Below, one piece after another: positions 9,812 through 20,015 of a stretch of DNA of 64,000 bases (the first letter of the stretch is position 1; the number at the start of each line of letters is the position of its first letter). The position numbers were made by a program, and so were the translations under genes. The stretch covers positions 22,817,001 to 22,881,000 of the forward strand of contig CM077011.1 in assembly GCA_039090855.1 (NCBI GenBank), given 5' to 3'. A model generated the notes under the pieces. That model was not told where the DNA came from and did not search any database. It was given only the letters and a program-made list of their open reading frames with translations. This DNA is from Macrothele yani. Lineage: Eukaryota; Arthropoda; Arachnida; Araneae; Macrothelidae.

Positions 9812-10545
9812 AAAAAACTGGGATGCTAACGACTGGCGAGGTGTCACCTGGTCTAATGAGTAATGGTTGACATTGCTTTCCAACACTGGTAGAGTATACG
9901 TGTGGCGAAAACCTGCAAAAGCCTACCACCCTGACTATTTGGTTCCGAATGTGAAACATAGAGGTGGATGCTTATGCTGTTGGATGCCATATCATGATAT
10001 TCCTTAGGGAAATTAGTTATTTTGCAAGATCGTGTCACATCTTCAATGTACGACTTCATTCTTGGTGACCACCTACCGCCAGTGTTGCAGGCATTGTTAC
10101 TCAACACTCACCCTGGTTTCAAGGAGGTAATGCAACAGTGTATCGTGAGAAACGTGTCAAGTTGTCTTTTGCGGAGCACGAGGATGAGGTACAGTATCTA
10201 CCTGCACTGGCTATCTCTATCTTTTGATCTCAATATTATTGAACATTTGTGGGAATACTTGCAGAAAGGTCAGATCATACTTTGCACATCTAACTTTACT
10301 GGCACGTTTGCGACAAATTTCTTATAAAGAATGGTCTCAAATTCCATTACCGTATGAACAGCATATTTGTGTGAAGAATGATCCGAAATTCCATTATCTT
10401 ATGCACAACATATTTTTGTATGAAGAATGCTCTCAAATTCCATTATCGTATGCCCAGCATATTTGTATGAAGAATGATCCCAAATCCCATTATCGTATGG
10501 ACATGGCTTGTACAATTGTCGAAGTGCTTCTCTTCGGAAAGCCGC
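9812..10545 (+). pseudogene. Tc1-like transposase, catalytic half
   Basis: Continues the N-terminal half at 6515-6931. The first catalytic block reads WDANDWRGVTWSNE, with Asn in place of the catalytic Asp. Next come YVWRKPAKAYHPDYLVPNVK (9898-9957) and a second block GNATVYREKRVKLSFAEHED with Gly instead of Asp (about 10130). The third block LNIIEHLWEYLQK retains Glu (about 10230). The C-terminus is distorted by a 48-bp array. Two of three catalytic residues are lost in addition to frameshifts. Confidence 0.88.
10329..10500 (+). repeat. About 48-bp tandem array in the transposase C-terminus, 4 copies
   Basis: Landmark GAATG-TCYCAAATTCC recurs at 10329, 10376, 10425 and 10472 (spacings 47, 49, 47). 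In the proper frame a unit encodes KEWSQIPLPYEQHIC-like sequence, the C-terminal helix region seen once in related Tc1 transposases just before a final basic stretch. Because units are not multiples of three, reading frame shifts between copies. Confidence 0.85.
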
Positions 10546-10889
10546 GAGTGGGTCTACAGCTTATTAATAAAATGTTCTCCACAAAAAGAAGTATTTCCAT
10601 TATTTTGATCAACCCCTGTAAGTTGTGAATATGTATAAATTCAAATTACTTTAGTAATGAAGTTCAAGATTTTGTTATGCTTTTTTCTGCAAATACGCAC
10701 ATAAAGCATTGTCACCAGGATTATCATATTCCTAGGTGATATAAATTATAGCCATGTAGTCGTAGTCAATAGTGGCCATGGAAACTGTTGATTTCTGGCT
10801 GATGAAACAGTACCCATATTAGAATCGGCGTTCCTTGGTATGGATGATATAAATGCTGTCTAAGTTACATTAGTTCTTCTTATTCTAAC

Positions 10890-11725
10890 CTTTTTTATAT
10901 CCACCTCTGACATCCTAAGCTTCTTGGTGCCAAAGAATTTCAATTGGTTTCCTTATATCATCTAACCATCTTCTTTCAGTTCTTTTCATAACCTCTTCTG
11001 GCCATAGGTATCTTCCAATTCTTTCCATCTATTTCTGTCCTAAGCTTGTTGGTGCAAAAGGATTCCAATTTTTTTCCTTATACCATCTGGTCATTTTCTT
11101 CCAGGTCTTCCAGCTGATCTGTTACCTTCATACCGCCTCCACTCCAGTATAACTTTTGTCCATCTATTGTCCTTCAGCTTTGCAATGGGTCCGACCCATT
11201 TTCATTTTTCGAAGTATGTTTTCTCCAATATCTAAACATTTTGTTTTAGCTCCTATTTGTTCAGTTTTGATTTTAACTTTGATTCTTATGTTTAGCAGAC
11301 ATCTTCCCATGCTTCTATCTGTTTTTTTTTTTTTTTTGCATTTTGTCTATTATTTCTTTTTCGGTTGGCCAGGTTTCTGCTCCATATATCATTGCAGGCA
11401 ATACACACTGGGTAAAGTGTCTTGCTCTATTTACAGGCTTTATTTTATAATTTAAAAATATCTTCAATTTTCCAAAAGCTGACCATCCAGTTCCTATTCT
11501 TTTCACTTTTTCCAAGACTCCCTGTTTCTTCATTGTTATCAATATTCCTAAGTATACATTCTCATCTACTAATCTTTTTTTTTTTTTTACGTTAATAATA
11601 TTGTCTTTCTCTTCGTATCCTTTACGGTTTGTCATTATTTCGGTTTTCTCAGAGTTAATGTTTAATCCAAAATCTGTTGATTTAGTTATTAAATCTTCTA
11701 TTTCTTTTAAATCTTCCATATTGTT
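10890..11725 (-). pseudogene. RTE-type LINE, 3' part, divergent subfamily
   Basis: A minus-strand open frame at 11315-11719 shows the post-catalytic part of a non-LTR reverse transcriptase: DLITKSTDFGLNINSEKTEI, VYLGILITMKKQGV, WSAFGKLKIFLNYK, then QCVLPAMIYGAETW. Sequence related to the C-terminal tail of the RTE proteins continues in broken frames to about 10900. It lacks the catalytic FADD and everything upstream, so it is 5'-truncated. It is a different, older subfamily from the other RTE copies in this window. Confidence 0.8.
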
Positions 11726-12033
11726 TACAATAGTAAGTTACCCCATTAAGGAATGCAGGAATGCACTATCACCAATCCCTCGGCATCCCAGAAAACTTTA
11801 GTCATCGCCTTTTCAGTAGATGTGAGAGACTTCGAGTGGGTGAGCTATTATGCTACCACTGTTTTTCTCCGGAATATCCTGGTATGCCCATGTTTCATCC
11901 TCTGTAAAAAATGGTTGCAGTAATTCTTCTGAATTGGCATAATGCAAATAGGTTTATAATCTCAGTAAAACGTTGTAATCTCAATTAGATCACGGAACGT
12001 TTCAGGCCGTGCATATCTGCATATTAACCTTAT
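11726..12033. other. Unassigned spacer
   Basis: No recognisable coding or repeat content. Confidence 0.4.
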
Positions 12034-12124
12034 ATAGTCGTATCAGAATAATATGACGACCAGCGGAATCACAGTGTACCCGCCCAGTCGTGTTACAGGG
12101 TACACGGTGACGACCACGGTGCCG

Positions 12125-12439
12125 CTCGTCTGTCCTGGGCAAATTGAGAAAATTAATGTTTTAAATGTTCCATAGCTAAACATGATTTTGGGGCAGTGAG
12201 GTCGTCGCAGGCTTGTCTGTCCTGGGTAAAACTGTAAATGGTCCATAGCTTTTAAACTCTCTAACCGCCTTTTTAGTCAGTCCTTAAATTTATAACCATA
12301 TATTTGATAAAACACTAAGCTTAATATTTTTCAATTTATAAAGATTTATTAATCTGCGACGACCTCATTTCCCAAAACAGATGTTTAGCTATGGATCATT
12401 TAAAACATTAATTTACTCAATTTACCCAGGACAAACGAG
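12125..12439. mobile_element. Foldback MITE with 86-bp arms
   Basis: Arms 12125-12210 and 12354-12439 are near-perfect reverse complements (CTCGTYTGTCCTGGGYAAAT at the outer ends, GAGGTCGTCGCAG at the inner ends). The 143-bp centre contains a third, partial direct copy of the arm start (12214-12257, TGTCCTGGGTAAA). There is no coding content. A half copy is at 3670-3835. It probably depends on an unrelated transposase; no clear target duplication was found. Confidence 0.88.
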
Positions 12440-12480
12440 CCATAGTGCGAAACGTGAGTACAATGGGCTGAGTTAGTGAT

Positions 12481-13506
12481 TTGACGGACGCTCAAAATAT
12501 AATGGTCATCGGCTACCGCGCCAAGCGTGGAAGCGTCTCAGAATCAGCAGACTTCGTGGGCTGTTCGCGAGTTCCTGCAGCAAGGGTGTACCAAGGATGG
12601 AACGCTGACACATCGAGTACCTCCTGCCGTCATACCTGCGGAGACGCAAAGGTCATCGACCCCAGAAGAGACCGCTTCCTACGTCGACTGGTAAAGGGCA
12701 ATCGAAGCGCAACAATGCAGCAATTGACCTCGCAAATGAAGGCTGAGGCACTCAGGTACGTGCCTCCGATAACAGTAGAGTAAATCCTGTTACGCACGGA
12801 TCTCCGGAGTCGACGCTGCGTGAAGGCGCCCATGTTAACCCAGTTCCATCCGCAACGACGCCCCCAGTCCTCATGGTACTACCGTCATTGGACCGTGGAA
12901 GAATGAAAAAAGGTTGCCTTCTCCGATGAATCGAGGTATCTACTCCACAGAAGTGAAGAGAGGTGGCGGATGCGGAGTCAGACTCACGAGAACCAAAACC
13001 CGGATTGCTTGTCAGTCAAGTTTAGAACGACACGACGGTGGCAGTGTGCATGTCTGGGGGATATTCTTCTGCTATGACATGGGACCGCTGGTACCACTGG
13101 ATGGGTCCCTGAATGTCAATGGCTACCTGTCCATCTTCGCTGACCACATGCATCACTTCATGTTGGACGTTTACCCTGGTGGTGATGGTTTCTACCAACA
13201 GTACAACGCGCTCTACCATGTCGCTGAGTGCGTGACTGATCCCAGGAACACAACAGCGATGTCTCCGTCCTCTCTTGGCCAGAGAAATCGCCCGAACTCA
13301 ATCCCATAAAGCACTTGTGGGACATTTGGATCGACAGGTTCCACGTGCCGACCTACAACCACGTCATATCCGGGACCACCGTGCTCTGCTTCAGTCCGAA
13401 AGAGCACGTGTGCCTAGGGCAACTTTCCAGGGCCTCATTGCGTCTAAGCCACGCCTTCTCGCCGCTGTCATCCGGGCCTGATGTGGTTATTCCCAATTTT
13501 AGGTAG
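12481..13506 (+). pseudogene. Tc1-like transposase pseudogene
   Basis: The N-terminal helix-turn-helix (MVIGYRAKRGSVSESADFVG) and linker run to about 12783. Next come VAFSDESRYLLHRSEERW with the first catalytic Asp (about 12915-12970) and SWPEKSPELNPIKHLWDIW (about 13275-13335), where Lys replaces the third catalytic Glu. Most of the middle needs frame changes. Same subfamily as the fragment at 1-475. Confidence 0.87.
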
Positions 13507-13535
13507 GTGATCATATTATTCTGATACGATCATGT

Positions 13536-14105
13536 ATTGAGTACACAAAACGCAATAAATTTTAATGATAGGGTCAAAATTAATTAAACGTTATAACCTA
13601 CACCTATCCTTCCCAACACTCAGAGCTCATCACATGGATGCACTTTGAAAACACAATTGTTGAATTAGAAAGGTATTTAGTCGAATTTACCTTTCGCAAC
13701 GATAGAAAGGGGTTAATTACGAACACTAAGGTTAAATGGTAATTCAGCTGTAAAAAACAATATCTCGAAAGGTCGAGTAACATTTTCTACAACAGCCAAC
13801 AAAAACTTCTGCACTCTGATTACAGTTGCTTTTATCACGTCGGTATTATGACCTTTCAAGTGTTTAACTGGCCTCGTTGTCACACATAACAAAGTATCAG
13901 AGGTTCAGAAAGTGACGTTCAGAAATGAAGAACATGATTAAGAAATATTACACCATGGACAGGTAAGGAGACCTAAAGTTAAAGTTACATCTAGAAATAC
14001 GCGTTACAATAATTGCTATATTTTGTAAGCAAGTATAATTTTATCAGGTAACCAAAACATTTGCTTAGATTCCATAATTTTTCAAGTTGATGCAAGGTAA
14101 ACGAA
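13536..14105. other. Unassigned spacer
   Basis: AT-rich sequence; no gene or repeat recognised on either strand. Confidence 0.45.
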
Positions 14106-14109
14106 TTGT

Positions 14110-14440
14110 TTCACCACTCACGTTAAACATTTGTGAAAGATCTTGGCATGCTAATCTATAATTATTTTCGACAGGGGCACGTAAGTTTTCATTATTAGCA
14201 ATGGAGGGTCTTCCTGAACGTGGTGCATCTTCAAGTGATTCATCACCAGAAACAAATTTTTGAAACTATTTCTGCGCAGTATGTTCTGCTACCACATCTT
14301 TTCAAAGTTCCATACATATCTTACGGGACGCTTCTGAAGCTTTCGAACCGAGTTTAAATTCGTAAAGCAAGCACGCTCGAATCACTCCAGGTTCAACTGA
14401 TATTTTAAAAGGGTTCAAAGTCACAGAAAAAAGAGTACGC
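14110..14440 (-). pseudogene. Mariner transposase N-terminal remnant
   Basis: Minus-strand reading gives a mariner-type DNA-binding region: RACLLYEFKLGSKASEASRK, then AEHTAQK-FQKFVSGDESLED, APRSGRPSIANNENL and VENNYRLACQDLSQMFNVS. These are the two helix-turn-helix halves around the conserved PRSGRP hinge. The catalytic domain is absent, so this is a truncated copy. Confidence 0.8.
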
Positions 14441-14803
14441 ACTAAGTTGACGGATGCGTATCTGTGCCTTATGACGCACATAAAACGTTGCGTTCTTCAA
14501 ACCACTACAAAATGAAACACATTATTGTAGCGAATTCTACCGAAAACCGCAATAACACTTTTGGTTATTTAATAATATTAAATAAATTCTTTTATTTAGA
14601 TTTACCAACATATACACTTACGTTTGTTCAAGCCAACATCCACAGGGATGAATTTGCTAATCGTGGTCGTAATCTGTAGAAGCTCATTCAGTTGTCTTTT
14701 GGTGTTAGTATAAACCTTGAGAGCATACGCATTAGAGTGAAAAAAAAAAAACAATTTTGATTCTCAAACGGCCTGGTGTTTGCAAATTGTGGTTGGTGGT
14801 CAA
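14441..14803. other. Unassigned spacer
   Basis: No recognised feature apart from an A11 run near 14742. Confidence 0.45.
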
Positions 14804-16190
14804 TATCATCATCATCATCATTGTCAACCATTATCAATCCACTGCTGGACGAAGGTCTCCCCAAGTTTCCTCCACAACGGTCTGTCTTGTGCCAGTCTCC
14901 TCCATGTCACCCCCGCATACTTTCGATTTTCATCCACCCATCTCCCATGTGGTCTTCTTCTGGGTCTTTTCCTGTCCCTTGGAATCCAATCTAAAATTTC
15001 AGCCGTCCATCGATGGTCTGTTCTTCTGGCAGTATGTCCAGCCCATTGCCATTTCAGGGATTTAACTCTGATCATGATGTCTTCCACTCTTGTCATTTTT
15101 CGGATCCACGTGTTCCTCTTCTTATCTCTCCTGGTTACACCAAGCATGCACCTCTCCATGGTACTTTGAGTTGTCTGCAGCCTTTGTATGTTTCTTTTAG
15201 CTAAGTTCCACGTCTCGGCACCATACGTAAGCACTGGAAGGATGCATTGATCAAACACTTTTCTTTTAAGACATAATGGCATATTGCTCTTGAAAATTAT
15301 GCTGTTTCTTCCAAAAGCTCTCCAGGCAAGTTTTGTACGCCGATTAATTTCTTCACCAATGTGACCCTCACTTGATATCTGCTGTCCAAGATAAATGTAC
15401 GTGTCTGTTATCTCCAGCTTTTCTCCATCAATCGACAAATCTTCATTTCTTGTAAAAGCATTGTACATCACTTTTGTCTTCTGAAAGTTCATTTTTAATC
15501 CCACTTCTTTACTCTTGTCAGCAAGTTCCTGGATCATATTCTGTACCTCTGATGGGGTAGTTGCAAAAATGACTATGTCATCAGCAAAACGAAGTTGGGT
15601 TATATAATCTCCATTAATCTTTATCCCTTTGTTTTCCCAGTTCAGTGATTGAAAGACATTTTCCAATGTGGCATTAAAGAGCTTCGGAGATATGGTGTCA
15701 CCTTGTCTCACTCCCTTTTCCAATTTTTATGTGTGTTGTATTTTCAAACAGCCGAATCCTTGCACTTGCATTTTCATAGATGTTATTAATAATATTAATG
15801 TATGCATCTTCAATACCGCAGGATTTCAGAGCCATTGCAACTGCTGATGGTTTCACCGAATCAAAGGCTTTTTCATAATCGATAAAAGCCATGCATAATG
15901 GAAGTTCATATTCCCTCGCTCTTTCAATTAGTTCTCTCAGTACGTGGATATGATCTATTGTGCTGTAGCCACTCCTGAATCCAGCTTGTTCTCTCGGTTG
16001 AGCCATGTCCAGTGTCACCTTCAAGCGGTGTGAAAGAACTTTAGTGAAGATTTTATAAACCACTGATGGGAGGCTGATAGGTCTGTAGTTCCTGAGATCC
16101 TCAATGTCACCTTTTTTATGTAGCAAGATCATTGTAGCGTTGTTCGAATCCTAAGGAATTTTCCCTTCATTAAGGCATCGGTGGTCAATA
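14804..16190 (-). mobile_element. RTE-clade LINE, 5'-truncated
   Basis: Minus-strand non-LTR retrotransposon ending in an ATC/GAT simple repeat at 14804-14822, as is usual for RTE 3' ends. It lacks the endonuclease domain and starts in the fingers of the reverse transcriptase. The 3' part is closely similar in protein to the copy at 63312-64000. Confidence 0.93.
14824..16140 (-). pseudogene. RTE reverse transcriptase, partial, one frameshift
   Basis: The reverse transcriptase would copy element RNA at the nick of a target site. The upstream frame (15698-16132) has NYRPISLPSVVYKIF, EQAGFRSGYSTIDHI and the catalytic block MAFIDYEKAFDSVK (first Asp). A one-base loss near 15715 shifts the frame, and the next frame (14824-15723) continues with EKGVRQGDTISPKLF, the catalytic LRFADDIVIF, then thumb and the C-terminal tail LTYGAETWNL, RWTAEILDWIPRDRKR. 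The GVRQGDTISP and FADD forms and the tail fit RTE rather than Jockey or R1. It is the longest and best-preserved protein in the window. Confidence 0.93.
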
Positions 16191-16683
16191 TACCACAGCT
16201 TAAATAGTTTTTGATTCGAAAAATATCTTCCGTCTGCGCTTTTACGCCAAAGAACATGCCTACGCTAGTTAACAGAAAATCGTACCGTCCCCAAACAAAA
16301 TTCTAAGAACTTTACACACCCTAAGAACACCACACGCCATTTGCAATCTCTTGAAAGATGGGCACGGAAAACTAAACAGGTGTCACACATTTTTAAACTC
16401 TCAGCCTTCTCGTTACCTTTACGGAACTTCCGAAACTAACAAGCTGGTGACCTGGAAATGCAGTCATATTCTCTTTTGCGTTTCGAAAACAGCTGTCCGT
16501 GAACAAGTCCTACAGGTGGCTGCCAAGTAAAGGTCCTCTATTCATTGTTTCTACTGGCGATACCATCCGTACTAGACAAAACTGCCAGCTTTGGCAGGTA
16601 ATAACGAAATGCGAATGATTACTAACACAGGTTTCACTGTACTAGAAGTTTTAGAATTGTTCGCGCCCATATTACAGTCCTAC
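16191..16683. other. Unassigned spacer
   Basis: No recognised feature. Confidence 0.4.
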
Positions 16684-16828
16684 ACATTGCAGACAAAAGT
16701 ATTTGGACACCTCCTCATATGTTAATGAAGGTGCATTTGCAGAAGCGGACACACACATGCTGGGTGTGTTCTGTGCAGTATGCAAATGGGAGCGTTTGCA
16801 GACCTACAAATCTGCACTGAAATCAGCT

Positions 16829-17307
16829 ATGGGACGGAGAGCTGAAGAGACGGACTTAAAAAGGACATGATGGTTGGATGTCATTTGAGTAAAAAAGTGC
16901 TTAGCATTTCCGCTTTTCTGGTATTCCAAAACCAACTGGCCCTGAAGTTCATCAACATTGGAAATTAAATTGTGCCATAACAGCAAGCCACGCTCTAGTA
17001 GGACCCCACAAACTGAGTTATTGTTCCAAACTAAGCTTACTGCCGAAGTTGAAGAACACATACACGTTCTGTGCCACATACTTGGCCAGCAAAGACGCAC
17101 AATCAATTTGTACGAGAATAGTCCCCCGAGAAGTGTATGCCCACGATCACCATACAAAATATGTTGCATACAACTCCTACATCACTCTAAGCAATGCCAC
17201 ACGGGTAGTGCAGTATTGACTCTCTCTCGCGTTCGTGGACGAAAGAAAAGCGGACGAGCTTCATGTTAAATGACGAATCACGCCATTCAATCTTTCCTTC
17301 CGGTGGA
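16829..17307 (+). pseudogene. Tc1-like transposase, N-terminal half to first catalytic Asp
   Basis: MGRRAEETDLKR at the ATG matches the start of a Tc1 subfamily. A degraded helix-turn-helix and linker (HNSKPRSSRTPQ) follow, and then FMLNDESRHSIFPSGGCR (about 17255-17307) with the first catalytic Asp preserved. The next expected residues (VYVWR) appear only at 18640 as VWRLPR, exactly across the inserted transposon. Confidence 0.82.
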
Positions 17308-17311
17308 TGTA

Positions 17312-18629
17312 GGATGATTCAAAAGTCCTCGAACTCTGAATGGAAATATTTTTACAACGAATATAGTGATGTATAACTATTTTTACATACTGTTATATTG
17401 GCACTCATACTTACAGGTAATGGAAACCACTTTACAATAGATGCTGGAATTGTCCACCATTCTGTTGAAGACACAAATTCACCCGACGACACATGTTGGC
17501 GGACATTCTTTTCAGCGCGTTGGCTGGTATGTCCCTCACGGCTGTAATGATGTTGTTCCGCAGGTCCTGTACCGTCTTAGGGTTGTGGTAAACTGTGTCT
17601 TTCAGATAGTCCCACAAATAAAACACTGGAGGACTCAAATCTGGTGAGCGAGGCGACCAAAGGTTTTTCGAGATTAATCGATCGTGGAAGAACTCACGGA
17701 GCATCTCCATTGTGTCGTTTGATGTGCGGCACGTCGCTCCATTTTGTTGAAACTAACAGTAAAGTTCGTGTTCTTCCAGCATCGCTGCAAATTGATGGAT
17801 GACGTCCGCATACGCAGCGGAATTTACAGTTGTGTCGAAAAAAATGGCTCTACAATTAGCGCCGTCTAGACATGGCGCACCACACTCCAACTTTCTGACA
17901 GTGAAGTCCAACCTCTTGCAATGCGTGTGGATTTTCCGCTGCCCATATGCGAGGGTTTTGGCTATTGACATATCCATTCAAATGAAATTAGGGCTCGTCA
18001 CTGAAAAAAGTGTTGTTAAGCTGGTTAGTCACATTGTTAAACTCTTAAGCCAATGGCTCTTTTAGGTAATGCCCTTTCCCAAGTCCAAAGGACGTATCTC
18101 TTGCACTACTCGAATTTTGTATGGCCGTAGCTTTAGACACTTAGTAGAAATTTGGCAGGCTGAATACGATGCCCTTAACTCTTGAGACAGCCGCCGTAGT
18201 GACTTCCGGGAAGAGCTTTGCAGGGAAATGTGAATTTTCTCCAGAAACGTGGCCAGCCGGTTTTAGGCTTATCGTGAACACTGCCTATCTCGCGAAACCG
18301 GTTCAAAAGGTCATACACAGTTGTTTTCCTTGATATAGAAGAATCAGGAAACTTCCTTTGAAAGAGCTGGTTGCAACGTTGATAAGAGTTTTCTGCAAAA
18401 TAAACTTCTAACAAAGCGACTCTCTATTCTTGCGTGAGACTCACGGCTGATTGAACGTTACTGCTTGTCGACGCCCACAAAAGCGTAGTGTCACGTGGTG
18501 CTATCACGTGGCGCAGCTCGTTCCCCAAGGTCACACACAACAGCCACAATCAGCAATATTCGGATATCGTTTATGGTTTTACAGCAAATACGTTTTAAAA
18601 TATAGAGTTCGGGGACTTTTGAATCACCA
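17312..18629 (-). mobile_element. DUF4817-type Tc1/mariner-superfamily transposon
   Basis: Inverted ends: 17312-17337 against the reverse complement of 18604-18629, sharing TGATTCAAAAGTCC-CGAACTCT. TGTA flanks both sides (17308-17311 and 18630-18633). The single minus-strand transposase fills it. It sits inside the first-to-second catalytic interval of an older Tc1-like gene, which makes it the younger of the two. Confidence 0.88.
17432..18465 (-). pseudogene. DUF4817-type transposase pseudogene
   Basis: The N-terminus (18415-18465, 18175-18414) shows the DUF4817-like helix-turn-helix: VALLEVYFAENSYQRCNQLF, then VYDLLNRFREIGSVHDKPKT. The catalytic region reads FHLNGYVNSQNPRIW, ENPHALQEV and GVWCAM in broken frames (17750-17990), then QQNGATCRTS (Asn replacing the second catalytic Asp), FHDRLISKNLWSPRSPDLSP and FYLWDYLKDTVYHNPKT (17432-17710). 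This family is frequent in insect genomes and related to Tc1/mariner. Several stops make it inactive. Confidence 0.87.
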
Positions 18630-18635
18630 TGTACT

Positions 18636-19245
18636 TGGGTGTGGCGTTTACCCAGATAACGCTTTCAGACGATCTGCATTTTCCTACATTCAAGGCTGGA
18701 CAAGTATCCGTGATGATGTAATTCTGTTTCAGCTGGAAAGCACTTTGTCCTTTGGTAGACAGATACCAAGGTATTCTGAATAATTCCTACCCTGTGGTAA
18801 TATTTCGTCACCTGTTTCAGCAAATTCGAGCAACTTTCCACATACTTCGTCACTTGTTTCAGCGAAATCGAGTGACTTTCCATATACTTCGTCACCTGCT
18901 TCAGCAAAATCGAGCGACTTTCCACATAATTCGTCACCTGTTTCAGCAAAATCACGCGACTTTCCACATAGCATGGTCTGTTCATGTTTGATTTTGGGAG
19001 CAGGATGCCCAAATCTTGGATTGGCCTGCATTAAGTACCCACCGGAATTCAGTTAAAGATCTGTAGGGAGAATTGAAATACTGAATCCGATCAGACCGAC
19101 AAGTCCTTTCTCTATAGCAGCTCTGATGGAAGCTTTGCAGATGGAATGGAGAACAGTTCCGGTACAGATCTAGCGGTGTCTATTGGAAACCATGCCGAAA
19201 ACAAATTCTTCAATCATAACGACCAAAGTTGGGCCAACTAGTAAT
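18636..19245 (+). pseudogene. Tc1-like transposase, second half, with minisatellite
   Basis: Resumes with VWRLPR and FPTFKAGQVSVMM--CFSWKAL (18640-18740), then the region of the second catalytic Asp, which has been amplified into four 42-bp units (18806-18975), the last reading LFQQNHATFHIAWSVHV. The C-terminus follows at 18980-19245: FWEQDAQILDWPALS, a degraded NSVKDLWGELKY where the third catalytic residue is expected, and basic end residues. All three frames are used in turn. Confidence 0.83.
18806..18975 (+). repeat. 42-bp minisatellite built from the second catalytic motif, 4 copies
   Basis: CGTCAC-TG-TTCAGC landmarks at 18806, 18848, 18890 and 18932 give an exact 42-base spacing. Each unit encodes 14 residues, RHLFQQNRATFHIL-like, which is the FQQDNATxH motif carrying the second catalytic Asp of Tc1 transposases (the Asp is lost in all copies). 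Because 42 is divisible by three, the frame stays open across the array on both strands. Confidence 0.92.
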
Positions 19246-19330
19246 TGAACTCAATGTTGGAAACGAGTCAAACATTTTGAACCCGGACCCGACCCGGACA
19301 AATCTTCTTTGAACTATAGATTCGAATATA

Positions 19331-20015
19331 TTATTATCATTATCAAACATTATCAACCCACTGCTGGTTGAAGGTCTCCCTAAGTTTCTTCAACACCGGA
19401 CTGTCTTGAGTCTTTTCCACCCAACAATCTCCCACGTGGTCTTTTTCTGGGTCCTTTCCTGTCTCCTGGAATCCAGTCTAAAATTTCGGTTATTCATCGG
19501 TGGTCCGTTCTCCTGGAAATTTGTCGAGCTCATTGCCACTTCAAGGTTTTTACTAATCATGATGTCTGCCACTCTTGTCATTTTCCTTATCCAGGAGTTT
19601 CTCTTTCTACCTTTGACCAAGCATGCATCTCTCTATGCAACTTTCGGCTGTCTGCAGTCTTTGTATGTCTTTCTAGTCTCTGCTCCGCACGTAAGCACTG
19701 GAAGGATGTATTGATTAAACAGTTTTATTTTAAGATACAACAGAACATTGCTTTTAAAAATTGTACTGATTCTTCCAAAATCTCTCCAAGTTTTCTTTTT
19801 TTATGCGAATTTAGTTCTTCATCATTGTGACCTCTGCCTGATATCTGCAGCCCAAGGTAAATGCAATGATTGATTATCTCCAGCTTTTTCCCATTCTCTA
19901 ATAAATCGTCATTCCTTGTAAAGGGATTCGACATCAGTTTTTTCTTCTGAAAGTTCGTTTTAATCCCATAATCTCTTCTCACTAGTTCCTGGATCTCACT
20001 CTGCAGCTCTGAAGT
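19331..20015 (-). pseudogene. RTE LINE fragment
   Basis: Minus strand. It shows the same C-terminal tail as the other RTE copies (RKRNSWIRKMTRVADIM at 19390-19620, KLEIINHCIYLGLQISGRGH at 19725-19982) and the 3' ATTATC-rich end at 19331. It starts just after the catalytic FADD region, so the 5' part is lost. Multiple frameshifts. Confidence 0.88.

Larger units (their letters stand above)
6932..9816. mobile_element. Composite element of about 140-bp monomers with inverted TACGCTTTCCAAC ends
   Basis: A non-coding mobile unit inserted in the Tc1-like gene. Its outer parts are built of 140-150-bp monomers sharing TTGACCCCATTTCACCCATT, TTTCATYGAAATCGAACCAT and GTTATGACGCATAAGGGCAA (6990-7450 and 9300-9750). 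TACGCTTTCCAAC near 6971-6983 is inverted as GTTGGAAAGCGTA near 9800-9812. Near the right end is a short GACGGACAGACAGACGGACGG run (20-base core at about 9747). A 521-bp relative at 38583-39103 has the same two ends, which fixes the boundaries. The middle (7490-9120) is extra DNA absent from that copy. No transposase of its own is visible, so it is presumably non-autonomous; the class is unknown to me. Confidence 0.7.
6004..10620 (+). mobile_element. Tc1-like element split by a 2.9-kb insertion
   Basis: Matching inverted ends lie at 6006-6031 and 10593-10618, sharing TTGATCAAAATAATGGAAA, and are flanked by TA (6004-6005 and 10619-10620) as expected for Tc1/mariner. Both halves of a plus-strand transposase are inside. 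The composite monomer element at 6932-9816 is the interruption; without it the host would be about 1.7 kb. Confidence 0.85.
12034..13535 (+). mobile_element. Tc1-like element containing a foldback MITE
   Basis: Inverted ends at 12036-12060 and 13508-13533 share GTATCAGAATAATATGA and its complement. The transposase reads on the plus strand. A 315-bp foldback element (12125-12439) lies between the left end and the start of the gene; without it the element is a normal 1.2 kb. Confidence 0.85.
16684..19270 (+). mobile_element. Tc1-like element interrupted by a DUF4817-type transposon
   Basis: The left end, CATTGCAGACAAAAGTATTT then GGACACC, is of a widespread Tc1 type. The plus-strand transposase begins at 16829 and runs to about 19245 once the 1,318-bp insertion at 17312-18629 is skipped. 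The right inverted end is not recognisable, so the end coordinate follows the coding region. Confidence 0.8.

Noticed and set aside
13022..13407. Two minus-strand frames rich in Val and Glu
   Set aside because: Shadows of the plus-strand Tc1-like transposase catalytic region.
16804..17169. 121-codon minus-strand frame
   Set aside because: The plus strand carries the N-terminus of a Tc1-like transposase over the same span.
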